DNA of 64,000 nt from JAOUEA01 sp963825685 (GCA_963825685.1 CAWGUD010000028.1:11081-75080), one strand, 5' to 3'; positions 10,071 to 19,536 are shown, numbered from the stretch's first letter. Numbers and translations are program-made. Notes: a model not told the origin generated them from the letters alone.

Positions 10071-10469
10071 CTAGCCCTCCCCCGGGGCCGGCTCGGCGTC
10101 GGCGAGCGTGACCTGGAAGACCTTGCGGAGCGCCTCGTGCACCGTCCACGTCGTGCGGGCGCCTCGTTCCAACACGCAGACGTCGCCGGGGCCGACCTCG
10201 AGCCTCGGTCCGCCGTCCACGGCGATCGTCGCCCGGCCCTCGAGCACCACGAACACCTCGTCCTCTTCGGTGTCGGTGACGGTCCCCTCGGTGATGCGCC
10301 ACACGCCGCGCACGACGCGTCCGTCGGCTGACTCCGACAGCACGGCCTCGGTGATCTCGGGCGTGCCGTCGATCACCTGCGACGGGTCGAGCTCACCGGG
10401 CTCGAGCGGCACGTCGAGAACACGGACGGCGAAGGTGCCGGCGACGCTGGGGGCGGGCGTGCGTTCCAT
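10071..10469 (-). CDS. cupin-domain protein (DUF861 type)
   Basis: 132 residues, intact, ATG start. A single cupin barrel: TEEDEVFVVLEGRATIAVDG and LEVGPGDVCVLERGARTTWT are the two conserved cupin motifs, of the DUF861/Cupin_3 type ('EV-x-x-VLEG' and 'PGD-x-x-x-x-x-G-x-x-TWxVxE'). Such proteins are often encoded beside DadA/PuuB-type oxidases, as here (4 bases apart). That suggests a shared role in amine or amino-acid breakdown, either as a small enzyme or as a ligand sensor. Metal-binding histidines are mostly replaced, so classical metal catalysis is doubtful. Confidence 0.7.
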   Translation of the reverse strand: MERTPAPSVAGTFAVRVLDVPLEPGELDPSQVIDGTPEITEAVLSESADGRVVRGVWRITEGTVTDTEEDEVFVVLEGRATIAVDGGPRLEVGPGDVCVLERGARTTWTVHEALRKVFQVTLADAEPAPGEG

Positions 10470-10491
10470 CGAGGGAACAGGCTACCCGAGC

Positions 10492-10957
10492 TCAGTCGTC
10501 CGCCACCGGCCAGACGAGCTCGAACCGCTCGAGCACGACGAGATCCTCGTCGGAGACCGGCGTGCCCTCGTCGGCGAAGAACCGCTCGTGAGCCGCGCGC
10601 CAGTACGCGAGCGAGCGATCGCCCTCACCCTCGACCCACGCGAACTCCTCGTCGACCTCGCCGAACGGCTTCGTGTCGACCTGCGTGGTGCGGATGATGC
10701 ACACGGGCTGCCCGGCCCCGTCGAGGATCACGCTGTAGGCGCCGACCTCAGGGAACGGCTCGTCCTCGGCCTCGAAGGAGTCGAGACGCGCGGTCGTCGC
10801 GCGCTTCGGGCCGTCGCGCACGAGCAGCCCGAGCTCCGTCGCGAGCTCCGGGGTGTCGTCTCCGCCGAACGCCCACGCCTCGTACGGCGCGTCGACGCCG
10901 GTCGCGTCGGCGAACGATCGCCAGAACGCCTCGATCGCCGGACTGGCGGTCGCTCAC
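10492..10957 (-). CDS. ASCH-domain protein (frameshift near start)
   Basis: Reads AIEAFWRSFADATGVDAPYE then WAFGGDDTPELATELGLLV, then VRDGPKRATTARLDSFEAED, VILDGAGQPVCIIRTTQVDT, EFAWVEGEGDRSLAYWRAAH and LVVLERFELVWPV, the full pattern of an ASCH domain (about 155 residues). ASCH proteins have a PUA-like fold and probably bind RNA or modified nucleotides. The frame of the domain meets a stop just upstream. The likely start is the GTG at 10957 after GGGGGTG, with a one-base shift near 10937, giving an N terminus of the MSDxxxP-AIEAFW kind. It starts 3 bases past the GalE-like gene, so it is co-transcribed. Confidence 0.65.
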
Positions 10958-10960
10958 ACG

Positions 10961-11905
10961 TCACACCCCCTTCAGGTAGGCGACGGTCTCGGCCAGGCCG
11001 TCCTCCAGGTGGGTCCACGGCTTCCACGCGATCGCGTTCGCCGCCGAGCCGATGTCGAGGGCGATGCGCCTGAGCTCTCCCGGTGGCAGCGGCCCGAACT
11101 CGGGCTCACGCTCGTAGCCCACGATGTCGGCGAGCAGACGGTAGAGGTGGCTCACGCTCGTCTCGAGCCCGGTGCCGACGTTCACGAGCTTGCCCGGGCC
11201 GCGATCGACGGCCTGCACGAACGCGTGCACGACGTCGTCGATGAACACGTAGTCGCGCGTCTGGTTCCCGTCGCCGAAGATCGTGACGGGCTCGCCGGCG
11301 AGCATGCGCGACGCGAAGATCGCCACCACGCCGGCCTCGCCGTGAGGGTCCTGGCGCGGGCCGTAGACGTTGCCGAGCGCGAGCGCCGTGTGCTCGAGCC
11401 CCCGGTAGCGCTGGTAGAAGCCGAGGTAGTCGAGCACGACCTTCTTCGAGATGCCGTAGGGGCTGAGCGGGTGCGAGCTCTGCGCGCTCGTCTCCTTGGC
11501 GGGAAGGCGACGGGGCTCCCCGTAGATCGTGCCGCCGCTGGCCGCGTAGACGACCTTCCGCGTCTCGACCTTGGCGGCGCACGCCAACACGTTCAGCGTG
11601 CCCATCACGTTGATCGACGCGTCGAGCGTGGGATCGTCGAGCGAGGGGCGCACCCCGGACTGCGCGGCGAGGTGGAAGACCACCTCGGGCCGGTGCCGTT
11701 CGAACAGGGGCAGCAGACCGTCGGCGCGCACGTCCATGTTGAAGAACGTGAACTCCTTGCCGTACCCGCGCGCGTCGACGAGGTTGGCGATGCGGCCGGT
11801 GGACAGGTCGTCCACGCTGATCACGCGGTGGCCCTCGGCCAGCAGACGATCTGCGAGGTGCGAGCCGATGAACCCGGCGCCCCCGGTCACCAGGACGGTG
11901 CTCAC
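10961..11905 (-). CDS. NAD-dependent epimerase/dehydratase, UDP-glucose 4-epimerase type
   Basis: 314 residues, intact. Extended SDR: STVLVTGGAGFIGSHLADRL is the NAD-binding motif, ASGGTIYGEP carries the catalytic serine/threonine region and YGISKK the Tyr-x3-Lys pair; GNVYGPRQDPHGEAGVVAIF is typical of GalE-like enzymes. It probably interconverts a UDP-hexose for cell-surface glycans. The start is GTG 11905, which overlaps the tsaD stop (GTGA); a longer reading would run through tsaD. Whether the substrate is UDP-glucose, UDP-GlcNAc or an acid form is not decidable from sequence. Confidence 0.8.
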   Translation of the reverse strand: MSTVLVTGGAGFIGSHLADRLLAEGHRVISVDDLSTGRIANLVDARGYGKEFTFFNMDVRADGLLPLFERHRPEVVFHLAAQSGVRPSLDDPTLDASINVMGTLNVLACAAKVETRKVVYAASGGTIYGEPRRLPAKETSAQSSHPLSPYGISKKVVLDYLGFYQRYRGLEHTALALGNVYGPRQDPHGEAGVVAIFASRMLAGEPVTIFGDGNQTRDYVFIDDVVHAFVQAVDRGPGKLVNVGTGLETSVSHLYRLLADIVGYEREPEFGPLPPGELRRIALDIGSAANAIAWKPWTHLEDGLAETVAYLKGV

Positions 11906-12909
11906 GCGGTCAACCTTAGCTGCGGATCGGCGGCGATGTCGAGCGAGGTGCGCTCCCCGCGAGCCCATCTCGCCGCGCCCAGGCAGGCGATCATCGCGGC
12001 GTTGTCGGTGCACAGCGGCATCGACGGGAACAGCACCTCGAGCCCCTCCTGCTCCCCCGCCGCCGCGAGCCGCTCGCGCAGCCGCGTGTTCGCGACGACG
12101 CCGCCGCCGAGCAGCACCGTGGGGGCGCCGACGTCCTTCGCCGCGGCGATCGTCTTCGTCACCTGCACGTCGACGATCGCCTCCTGGAAGCTGGCGGCCA
12201 GATCGGGCAGGTGCAGATCCTGACCCGCCGCCCGGGCGGCCTTCACGTGGCGCAGCACGGCCGTCTTCAGCCCGCTCAGCGAGAAGTCGTAGTCGCCGGA
12301 GTCCTGCATCGCCCGCGGGAAGCGGATCGCATGGGGGTCACCCTGACGCGCCATCGCGTCGAGCGCCGGACCGCCCGGGAACCCGAGTCCGATCAGGCGG
12401 GCCACCTTGTCGAAGGCCTCCCCCGCCGCGTCGTCGAGCGTCTGGCCGAGCACGACGTGATGGAACATCTCCGGCACGTGCACGAGCATCGTGTGTCCAC
12501 CGCTCACGATCAGCCCGACGTACGGCGGCCGGGGCCGTCCGTGCTCCAGGAAGTTCGCCCAGTAGTGACCCTCGAGGTGGTTCACCCCGACGAGGTCGGC
12601 GCCGGTCGCGAGCGAGACGGCCTTGGCGCCGGCCATGCCCACCAACAGCGCGCCGACGAGGCCCGGCCCGGTGGTCACCGCCACCGCGTCGATCTCGCCG
12701 AACCCGACGCCCGCGACCGCCAGAGCCTCTTCGAGCAATGGGTTCAACGCCTCCACGTGCGCGCGCGCCGCGACCTCGGGCACGACCCCACCGAACCGCT
12801 CGTGCAGGTGCACCTGCGACGCGATCAGGTTGGCCCGCAGCTCGAACCCGTCTTCCACCACGGCGACGGCGGTCTCGTCGCACGACGTCTCGATGCCGAG
12901 CGTGATCAC
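11902..12909 (-). CDS. tsaD: tRNA N6-adenosine threonylcarbamoyltransferase TsaD
   Basis: 335 residues, intact. Catalytic subunit that transfers threonylcarbamoyl from TC-AMP to A37 of ANN-decoding tRNAs (t6A). It opens with ITLGIETSCDETAVAVVEDG. The metal-binding histidines are in GVNHLEGHYWANF, and the ASKHA nucleotide motifs are LIVSGGHTML, LDDAAGEAFDKVARLIGLGF and VLLGGGVVANTRLRERL. The start is GTG 12909, overlapping the rimI stop by 4 bases; a longer reading extends into rimI. It stands in the usual actinobacterial group with rimI, tsaB and tsaE. Confidence 0.95.
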   Translation of the reverse strand: MITLGIETSCDETAVAVVEDGFELRANLIASQVHLHERFGGVVPEVAARAHVEALNPLLEEALAVAGVGFGEIDAVAVTTGPGLVGALLVGMAGAKAVSLATGADLVGVNHLEGHYWANFLEHGRPRPPYVGLIVSGGHTMLVHVPEMFHHVVLGQTLDDAAGEAFDKVARLIGLGFPGGPALDAMARQGDPHAIRFPRAMQDSGDYDFSLSGLKTAVLRHVKAARAAGQDLHLPDLAASFQEAIVDVQVTKTIAAAKDVGAPTVLLGGGVVANTRLRERLAAAGEQEGLEVLFPSMPLCTDNAAMIACLGAARWARGERTSLDIAADPQLRLTA

Positions 12910-13400
12910 GCGGGGCGCACCGGGTCCGGCATCGACGAGGCGATCGCCGCCAGTCGGCTCGCGAAGGACCCCGTGCGGATGTCGTCGGTCCACATGATCA
13001 ACGCGTCCTCGTGCAGCTCCTGGTAGTAGTTCCTGCGGATGCCGACCGGCCGGAAGCCGAATCGCCCGTACAGTCGCTGGGCCCCCCAGTTCGTCACCCG
13101 CACCTCGAGGGAGACCGCGTGGCCCCCCATCTCGATCGCCTGGGTCAGGAGCTCGTGCAGCAGCTTCGTGCCGATGCCGAGGCGATGCCGCTGCGGGTCG
13201 ACGGCGATGTTCGTCACATGGGCCTCGTCGCCGTAGCAGATCAACCCACCGTAGCCGACGACGGTCTTCTCGACCCGCGCGACGAGGTAGCAGCGATTGT
13301 TGGGCTCGGTCATCTCGGCGACGAAGAGGTTGGGGCTCCAGGGGCGCGCGTACACCTGGCGCTCGATCGCCATGACGCCGCGCAGGTGACGCCTGCGCAT
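12906..13400 (-). CDS. rimI: ribosomal protein S18-alanine N-acetyltransferase RimI
   Basis: 164 residues. GNAT acetyltransferase: MRRRHLRGVMAIERQVYARP, then RCYLVARVEKTVVGYGGLIC, THE acetyl-CoA-binding loop DPQRHRLGIGTKLLHELL (Q/R-x-x-G-x-G/A) and LEVRVTNWGAQRLYGRFGFR with the typical C-terminal 'YxxxGF' strand. The start is ATG 13400, 16 bases past the tsaB stop and behind GAGG; a longer reading overlaps tsaB. It acetylates the N terminus of S18, or other proteins in actinobacteria. A C-terminal tail of about 25 residues goes beyond the domain. Confidence 0.85.
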   Translation of the reverse strand: MRRRHLRGVMAIERQVYARPWSPNLFVAEMTEPNNRCYLVARVEKTVVGYGGLICYGDEAHVTNIAVDPQRHRLGIGTKLLHELLTQAIEMGGHAVSLEVRVTNWGAQRLYGRFGFRPVGIRRNYYQELHEDALIMWTDDIRTGSFASRLAAIASSMPDPVRPA

Positions 13401-13416
13401 GCGCCCGACCTCGACC

Positions 13417-14118
13417 CTAGATGCCCCGTGCTCGCCGATCCCACGCGATCTCAGCATCGGACTTCCTCAGGTACAGGGGGACGACGTCGAACAGGCGATC
13501 GTGCTCCTCTCGCAGGAACCGAGGCACGGCGAGCTCGACCAACGCGGCGGCGTCGGGGTGCGCGGCGATCGACGACGCGAACTCGATCCGGCTTCCGATC
13601 TCCTCGAGCACATGTCGGTACAGCATCGCACCGTTGCCGACGGCCAACACCTCGCCCGGCAGCGCCTGGAGCTCCGCCGCCAGATGGTCGGGGGCGTGCA
13701 CCTCGTACCCGCGTTCGCGAACGACGCCGCCCGGCACGGCGCGGTAGATCGCGGAGAAGACCTCGCCCCGACGGGCGTCGATCACGGCGGCGATGCGCCG
13801 GGACGAGTAGCGGACCGCATAGGCCAGCGCGTCGAGGCTCGTGAGGCCGACGATCGGCACCCCCGCGACCTGCGCGAGCGTCTTCGCCGTCTCGACCCCG
13901 ACCCGCAGTCCCGTGAACAGTCCGGGGCCGATCCCCACCGCGATCCCGCCCACCTGTGACAGCGTCAGGTCGCTCCCACCGAGCAGCTGGTGCAGCAGAG
14001 GCGTCACGGACTCCTGCCGCGCCGCGCCGGCGATGCTCGCCCTCGCCAGGATCTCGTTCTCGGTGCCGATCGCCACCGACGTCTGCGGGGTGCTCGTCTC
14101 GATGCCGACGACGATCAC
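13417..14118 (-). CDS. tsaB: tRNA t6A biosynthesis protein TsaB
   Basis: 233 residues, intact. It starts VIVVGIETSTPQTSVAIGTE and contains ESVTPLLHQLL and GIAVGIGPGLFTGLRVGVET, the conserved 'GPGSFTGLR' motif with leucine for serine. TsaB is the non-catalytic ASKHA partner that holds TsaD and TsaE together in t6A synthesis. The start is GTG 14118, overlapping the tsaE stop (GTGA). The C terminus is longer than that of E. coli TsaB, as usual in actinobacteria. Confidence 0.92.
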   Translation of the reverse strand: MIVVGIETSTPQTSVAIGTENEILARASIAGAARQESVTPLLHQLLGGSDLTLSQVGGIAVGIGPGLFTGLRVGVETAKTLAQVAGVPIVGLTSLDALAYAVRYSSRRIAAVIDARRGEVFSAIYRAVPGGVVRERGYEVHAPDHLAAELQALPGEVLAVGNGAMLYRHVLEEIGSRIEFASSIAAHPDAAALVELAVPRFLREEHDRLFDVVPLYLRKSDAEIAWDRRARGI

Positions 14119-14612
14119 GGCGCGACCACCCACGGCATCACGGCGGCCTCGAGCGCGGCGAATCGTTCGGCCCACCCCGCCCCCGTCGCCGAGATCGCGA
14201 TCGAGCGCTCGTCGTCGTCGTCGAGGCCCGCACCGGTCGTGAGCTCGATGCGCAGCCGCTCGTCGGGCAGGAGCTCCTCGATCGTGTCGCCCCACTCCAC
14301 GAGCAGCACGTCCTCGCCGGCCCCGAGCTCGTCGAGACCGAGGTCCATCACGTCCTGGATGCGGTCGAGGCGGTAGACGTCGACGTGGGCCAGGTCGAGG
14401 ATGCCCGAGTACTCCTTCACGAGGGTGAACGTCGGCGACGACACCGGCTCCTCGATGCCCAATCCCCGAGCGACGCCCTGCGCGAACGTCGTCTTGCCGG
14501 CTCCGAGCTCGCCCGTGAGCACGACCGCGTCGCGCGCGCGCAGCAGCGAGGCGATCGCCTCGCCCACCTCGCGCGTCTCGTCCGCCGAGGAGGTGCGCAC
14601 GTCGACGCGCAC
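14115..14612 (-). CDS. tsaE: tRNA t6A biosynthesis ATPase TsaE
   Basis: 165 residues, intact, GTG start 1 base after the uracil-DNA glycosylase stop. P-loop ATPase with Walker A VLTGELGAGKTTFAQGVARG, the PVSSPTFTLVKEY element, HVDVYRLDRIQDVMDLGLDE and VLLVEWGDTIEELLPDERL, all hallmarks of TsaE. It powers turnover of the TsaBDE complex. A linker of acidic residues (GAGLDDDDERS) precedes the C-terminal end. Confidence 0.93.
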   Translation of the reverse strand: MRVDVRTSSADETREVGEAIASLLRARDAVVLTGELGAGKTTFAQGVARGLGIEEPVSSPTFTLVKEYSGILDLAHVDVYRLDRIQDVMDLGLDELGAGEDVLLVEWGDTIEELLPDERLRIELTTGAGLDDDDERSIAISATGAGWAERFAALEAAVMPWVVAP

Positions 14613-14613
14613 G

Positions 14614-15300
14614 TCAGAACAGCTCCAGCTGATCGTCGTCGACCGCCCGCGTCTCGCTGTCGGGGAGCGCGATCACGCCCGGAGGGGGCGCCGTGGCATC
14701 CACGGCCGCAACGGTTCGATCGGGATCGGGCACGGCCGCCGAGTCCAGCGTGGACCGCACGAGCCGGAAGTCCTCGAGCAACAGCTGGAACTGCCGCGAC
14801 TTCTCGCCGCCGCCGTGCAGGATCGCGGCCGGGTGGAACGTCGGGATCACGGTGCGTCCGTGCCAGTCGTGCACCTGTCCTCGGAGGCGCGTGATGCCGG
14901 TCTCCGTGTTCAGCACGAACTTCGTGGCGAAGTTGCCGAGGGTCACGACCACGCGCGGCTGGATCAAGGAGACCTGCTCGACCAGCCACGGCGTGCACGC
15001 CTCGATCTCGTCGGGCCGCGGATCGCGGTTGCCGGGCGGCCGGCACTTCACGATGTTCCCGATGTACACCTGCTCGCGCGTGAGCCCGATCTCCCCCAGC
15101 ACGCGGTTCAGGAGCTGACCCGCGGCACCCACGAACGGCTCACCCTGCTTGTCCTCGTGGAACCCGGGCCCCTCCCCGATGAACATCAGGTCGGCGTCGG
15201 GATCCCCCGCGCCGAAGACGACCTGCGTGCGACCCTCGGCGAGGCGACATCTCGTGCACCCCGCGGCCTCGGCGGCGGCCTCGGCGAGCGAGCGCGTCAT
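14614..15300 (-). CDS. family 4 uracil-DNA glycosylase (4Fe-4S)
   Basis: 228 residues, intact, ATG 15300 overlapping the hydrolase stop (ATGA). It excises uracil from DNA. Motifs in order: Fe-S cysteines in GCTRCRLAEGRTQVVFGAGD, the active-site loop IGEGPGFHEDKQGEPFVGAA, IGNIVKCRPPGNRDP and IEACTPWL with the other two cluster cysteines, and HPAAILHGGGEKSRQFQLLL near the end. The C-terminal 40 residues are a poorly conserved tail ending DDDQLELF, a form sometimes used for clamp binding; this is only a suggestion. Confidence 0.9.
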   Translation of the reverse strand: MTRSLAEAAAEAAGCTRCRLAEGRTQVVFGAGDPDADLMFIGEGPGFHEDKQGEPFVGAAGQLLNRVLGEIGLTREQVYIGNIVKCRPPGNRDPRPDEIEACTPWLVEQVSLIQPRVVVTLGNFATKFVLNTETGITRLRGQVHDWHGRTVIPTFHPAAILHGGGEKSRQFQLLLEDFRLVRSTLDSAAVPDPDRTVAAVDATAPPPGVIALPDSETRAVDDDQLELF

Positions 15301-16362
15301 GGGCCGCCACGCCCCTTCGAGGCTCGTCGCCGCCGAGGCCGCGGGGCGTGACCACCGGCGAGCACGGCTCGGGCGAACGCACGGATCTCCCGATCGAGCT
15401 CGACCGGTCGCTCCATCATCGCGATGTGGCCCGCGCCGTCGAGCACCACGAACCGGCCGTCGGGGAGCGCGGCGGCGAGCTCGACGGCGCTCGAGGGGGG
15501 CGTCACGCGATCGTGCTCCCCCACCACCACGAGCGCGGGCATGCGGATACGCGGCAAGACGTGCCGGAGATCGGTCTCGAGCAAGCCCGGCGAGGCCGTC
15601 GGTCCACACCTCCGAGGACGCCCGCTCGGCGAGATGCACGACGTGCTCGACCACGTGGCGGGGAGCGTCGGGTCCGAACTGGGTGAGACGCACGACGGCG
15701 CCCCGCAGGTCGGTCGGGCTCGCGAGCACCGCCTTGCGGAGACGGTCGACGCGCTCGGCGGCCGACCGCAGTGACCCCAGACGCGGACGGATGATGTCGG
15801 TGATCGATCCCATCGCTCCACGGACGAGCTCGGAGGCCGACGTGCCGACGAGGACGACCCCGGCGACCGAGGTCGCCATCAGGTCGGGGCGGACCTCGGC
15901 CATCGCGAGCGTCGCGATCGCCCCCATGCTGTGGCCCACGATCACGACCCGTCGGTCGGGGGCGACGGCCTCGAGCACCGCCGCGATGTCGCGTCCCATC
16001 GAGCGCACCGACAGATCGCCGTCGGCCGGCTGCTCGCTCGTCCCGTGGCCCCGCAGATCCATCAGCACGCACCGATGATCCGCCGAGAGGTCCACCCACT
16101 GCTCCCGCCACGTGGTCATGTCGAGGCTGAATCCGTGCACGAAGAGCAGCAGCGGGGCCGACGGGTCGCCCGCCGCTCGCACGGCGAGCTGCGTGCCGTC
16201 GAACGAGCGCACGGGGCCGAGGTCGTCGGGAGGCAGATCCCACAGGGGAGCCTCGAGCTCGTGCTCGGTGCGCCGTCGCAGCACGGTGCGCCCGACGGCG
16301 CCCGCGGCGATCGCGCCCGCCGCGACGCCCCCCGCGATCAAGGCCGTGCGCTTGCCGGTCAT
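15297..16362 (-). CDS. alpha/beta hydrolase with N-terminal membrane anchor (one frameshift)
   Basis: About 355 residues. It begins MTGKRTALIAGGVAAGAIAA, an N-terminal membrane segment, then the hydrolase fold: LLLFVHGFSLDMTTW (oxyanion HG motif), MDLRGHGTSEQP, the nucleophile elbow VIVGHSMGAIATL (Ser in GHSMG), and after a one-base shift near 15588 MPALVVVGEHDRVTPPSSAV (Asp) and LDGAGHIAMMERPVELDREI (His). The triad is complete across the shift. It lies between alr and the glycosylase with 4-base overlaps on both sides, its usual actinobacterial position. The substrate is unknown. Confidence 0.8.
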
Positions 16363-17481
16363 GGCACCGATCCCTCGCTCGTGTACCGCCTCGGGACCCG
16401 CGGACCGATCCGGGCGACGATCTCGTACGCGATCGTGTCCGACAGGGTGGCCAGCTCCCAGGCCGTCACGGTCTCCGCGCCCTGGGTGCCGAGCACCACC
16501 ACCTCGTCGCCCATCGCCGGCTCGGCGTCTCCACAGTCCACGACCAGCTGATCCATCGTCACGCTCCCCGCGACACGGCATCGCCGCCCACCGATCAACA
16601 CGTCGGCGCGCGACGACAGCCTGCGAGGGTAGCCGTCGGCGTAGCCCACCGGCACGGTCGCCACCCACGCATCCTCGGCGAGCTCGTAGCGGTGACCGTA
16701 GGAGACGCGACGGCCGGCGGGCAGGCGCTTCACGAAGGCGACGGCGGACCGCCAGGTCAGCGCGGGGCGCAGACCGAGATCGCCCCCCACGCCCGGGGCC
16801 GGCTCGATGCCGTACAGACCGATGCCCGCACGCACCAGGTCGAACCGAGCCTGAGGGAACCGGAGCCGCGCCGGCGGTGTTGGCCGCGTGCACGAACCGG
16901 GGCCGATGGCCCGCCGCCCGGACCCGCTCGACCACGTCGGCGAACAGGTCGAGCTGCTGGTGCGTCGTCACCTCGTCGGTATCGGCACAGGCCAGGTGCG
17001 TCCACAGGCCGTCGAGCTCGAGCCCGGCGCGACGACCCGCTCGACGAACGCCGGGGCGCCGTCGGGCGGCCACACGCCCACCCGATGCATGCCCGTGTCG
17101 ACCTTGACGTGCACGCCCACCGATGGCGTGAGGGCCGACGCCGCCGCCGCGAGCCGTTCGAGACCGTCGTCGGAGCACACCGTCGGGGTCAGCGAGGCGG
17201 TCACGGCCGCGACCTCCGATCCGGGGGGACATTCCGACAACACCAGGATCGGGGCCTCGATGCCCGCGGCCCGCAGGCCGAGACCCTCCTCGACGAGCGC
17301 GACCCCCAGCCACGTCGCACCCGCGTCCAGCGCAGCGCGCGCGACCTGACCGGCGCCGTGCCCGTACCCGTCGGCCTTCACGACGGCCATCACCTCGGTG
17401 CCCGGGAACGTGAGCGTGCGCACGTTGTGCGGCGATCGCCCCGAGGTCGACGTCGACCCACGTCGGGCGGAGCTGGGTCAT
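16359..17481 (-). CDS. alr: alanine racemase (three frameshifts)
   Basis: PLP enzyme making D-alanine for peptidoglycan. Pieces in three frames, in order: MTQLRPTWVDVDLGAIA, then TEVMAVVKADGYGHGAGQVA (PLP lysine), VGVHVKVDTGMHRVGVWP, LELDGLWTHLACADTDEVTT, RFVHAANTAGAA, and MRAGIGLYGIEPAPG, VGYADGYPRRL, AGSVTMDQLVVD, EIVARIGPRVPRRY. Shifts lie near 17437, 17030 and 16865; the span is 374 codons plus one base. Catalytic Lys and the partner Tyr (in the VSYGHRY segment) are present, so the gene is probably intact in the organism. ATG 17481 overlaps the nnrD stop. Confidence 0.88.
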
Positions 17482-19002
17482 GCGAGCACCGCCGCGAACG
17501 CCTCCGGGATGCGCTCGATCACGTCGCCCGCGAGCGTGCCCTCGCCGAGTTCCCGTCCGGCGAGGCGCCCGGCCACGCCGTGGAGGAACGCGCCGGCCGT
17601 CGCCGCGTCGAGCGTTCCCGTCCCCCGGGCGAGCAGTCCCCCGACCATGCCGGTCAGCACGTCCCCCGTGCCGGCCGTGGCCAGCGCCGGCGTCCCCGTC
17701 GGATTCACACGCGCGAGGCCCTCGGTCGGCGCGATCACGGTCCTCGTGCCCTTCAGGAGGGTCACGGCGTCCGAGGCCTCCGCCAGCGCGCGGGCCGCGT
17801 CGATCCGATCGCCCACGTCGGCGACCGATCGCCCCATGAGGCGCTCGAACTCCCCGTCGTGCGGCGTCAGCACGGCCTCGGCGTCGCGCCGTCGGAGCAC
17901 CTCGGTATCGCCTCGGAACGCGTTCAGCCCGTCGGCATCGACCACCAGCGGCGTCGGGCAGCGTCCGACGAGCGCCCTGACGAGGCGGGCCGTCTCGTCG
18001 TCGGTGGTCAGGCCGGGACCGACCGCCACCGCGTCGGCGTCCCGAGCCGCCTCGAGCAGCGCGTCGAGCGCCGCCAAGGCGACGGTCCCCTCGTGGGTCT
18101 GTGCCAGCGGCAGGAACACCGCCTCGGTCGCGTGCGCCTGCACCGCGGGCAGGGCGTCCCGGGGGCCGGCCACGACCACGAGGCCGGCGCCGACCCGCGC
18201 CGCCGCACGGGCGATCAGCGCGGGAGCGCCGGTCATGCGCCGGGACCCGGCGACCACGAGGAGCACGCCCGAGCTGCGCTTGTGCCCTTCCATCGAACGC
18301 ATCGGCAGCACCGACGCCACGTCGGCCGGTTCGACCAGACCGATCCCGGGCTCCAGCAGGTCCTCGGGGAATCCGATGTCCACGACGCGGACCGTGCCCG
18401 AGCGTTCGGCGCCCGGCAGCAGCACCGAGCCCACCTTCGCCGCGCCGAACGCCACCGTCAGGTCCGCCCAGACGGCCGTGCCCTCGACCGCACCGGTTGC
18501 GACCGTCGACCCCTGATGGGATGTCCGCGGCGACGACGGGCGCGCGTGCCGCGTTGAGCGCGTCGATCGCCTCGCGCCATACGCCTTCCGGCTCCCCGCG
18601 GAAGCCCGTGCCGAAGAGCGCGTCGACCGCCACGTCGGCCCGAGCGAGCGATCGCTCGTCGCGGGACGCGAGCCACTCCCGCGCCGTGAGTCCCTGCTCG
18701 GCGAGTCGGGCTCGGTTCGCCCCCGCCGCTCCGGATCCCGTCGCCGCCGCTTCCACCACGACGACGTCGACCCGCATGCCCTCGCGGGCGAGGTGGCGCG
18801 CCGCGACGAACCCGTCGCCACCGTTGTTGCCCTTCCCGCACACCACGACGGCACGACGGCCGTAGACGCCACCGGCCACCTCGACGGCGGCGCGCGCCAC
18901 CGCTCGACCGGCGCGCTCCATCAGGTCGGTGGCGGACACCCCCCGATCCTGGGTCGCCCGATCGAGGTCGGCCGCTTCCCGTGGCGTGAGGACCGGCTTC
19001 AT
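17478..19002 (-). CDS. nnrD: bifunctional NAD(P)HX epimerase/dehydratase (one frameshift)
   Basis: About 508 codons. The N-terminal YjeF_N (NnrE-type epimerase) domain reads MKPVLTPREAADLDRATQDR, VVVCGKGNNGGDGFVAARHL and DALFGTGFRGEP. After a one-base shift near 18500 come TAVWADLTVAFGAAKVG and the ADP-dependent dehydratase domain: HKRSSGVLLVVAGSRRMTGA, VDADGLNAF, LTPHDGEFERL and NPTGTPALATAGTGDVLTGM with the catalytic aspartate. The enzyme repairs hydrated NAD(P)H. It belongs to the acpS-nnrD-alr group; acpS ends 24 bases upstream. Confidence 0.9.
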
Positions 19003-19026
19003 CGATCCCTCACGGTGAGCACGCCC

Positions 19027-19401
19027 TCATGAGCGGACGGCGATCGCGAACGCCACCGCGTTCGTCTTCTCGTGGGTGAACGTGACGAGCACCTGCGTGA
19101 TGCCGAGGCCGTCGGCGCGGACCTTCGCGAGCCCGTCGAGCACGATCGACGGCGCCCCCGACGGCGCCCGCCCCACGCTGATGTCCTGCCACCGCTTGCC
19201 CCGGTAGCCGCCGAGCGCCTTGATCGTGGCCTCCCTGGCGGCGAACCGGCCGGCGTAGGATTCGGCGGGCCGAGCCTTCGAATCGCAGTAGGCGATCTCG
19301 GCGGGGGTGAAGACGCGCTCGCGCATCGTCGGATGGCGTGCGAGCGCCCGCTCCATGCGAGCGATCTCGCAGATGTCGACGCCGAGCCCGACGATCTCCA
19401 C
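19027..19401 (-). CDS. acpS: holo-[acyl-carrier-protein] synthase AcpS
   Basis: 124 residues, intact, GTG start. It transfers 4'-phosphopantetheine from CoA to acyl carrier protein. It has the family N terminus MEIVGLGVDICEIARMERAL (the D-x-x-x-x-x-R metal/CoA motif), RVFTPAEIAYC, YAGRFAAREATIKALGGYRG with the catalytic Glu and Lys, and VTFTHEKTNAVAFAIAVRS at the end ('SxSH' replaced by TFTH). No clear ribosome-binding site is visible in front of the GTG. Confidence 0.93.
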   Translation of the reverse strand: MEIVGLGVDICEIARMERALARHPTMRERVFTPAEIAYCDSKARPAESYAGRFAAREATIKALGGYRGKRWQDISVGRAPSGAPSIVLDGLAKVRADGLGITQVLVTFTHEKTNAVAFAIAVRS

Positions 19402-19428
19402 GAGCCCAAGCTTAGAGCCCGCCCAGGG

Positions 19429-19527
19429 TCACTTCATGCGGATCAGCGCGATCGCCGCGGCGATCGCCAGCCCCACCATGAACACGATCCCGATCATGAA
19501 CAGTGTGCCCGCAGCGATGATGGTCAT
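19429..19527 (-). CDS. small single-pass membrane protein, 32 residues
   Basis: Fits exactly between glmS (starts at 21367, ends 19537) and acpS (starts 19401), in the same direction. The peptide MTIIAAGTLFMIGIVFMVGL then AIAAAIALIRMK is one hydrophobic helix followed by a short basic end. The ATG at 19527 is only 9 bases past the glmS stop. I do not recognise a family. Support is position, direction and a perfect TM composition; it could be a chance reading in a 135-base gap. Confidence 0.45.
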   Translation of the reverse strand: MTIIAAGTLFMIGIVFMVGLAIAAAIALIRMK

Positions 19528-19536
19528 GGCGCGACG

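Noticed and set aside
14614..19002. One 1462-codon frame covering nnrD, alr, the hydrolase and the glycosylase
   Set aside because: It is four separate genes that share a frame by chance plus one-base shifts; internal ATGA overlaps mark the real boundaries.
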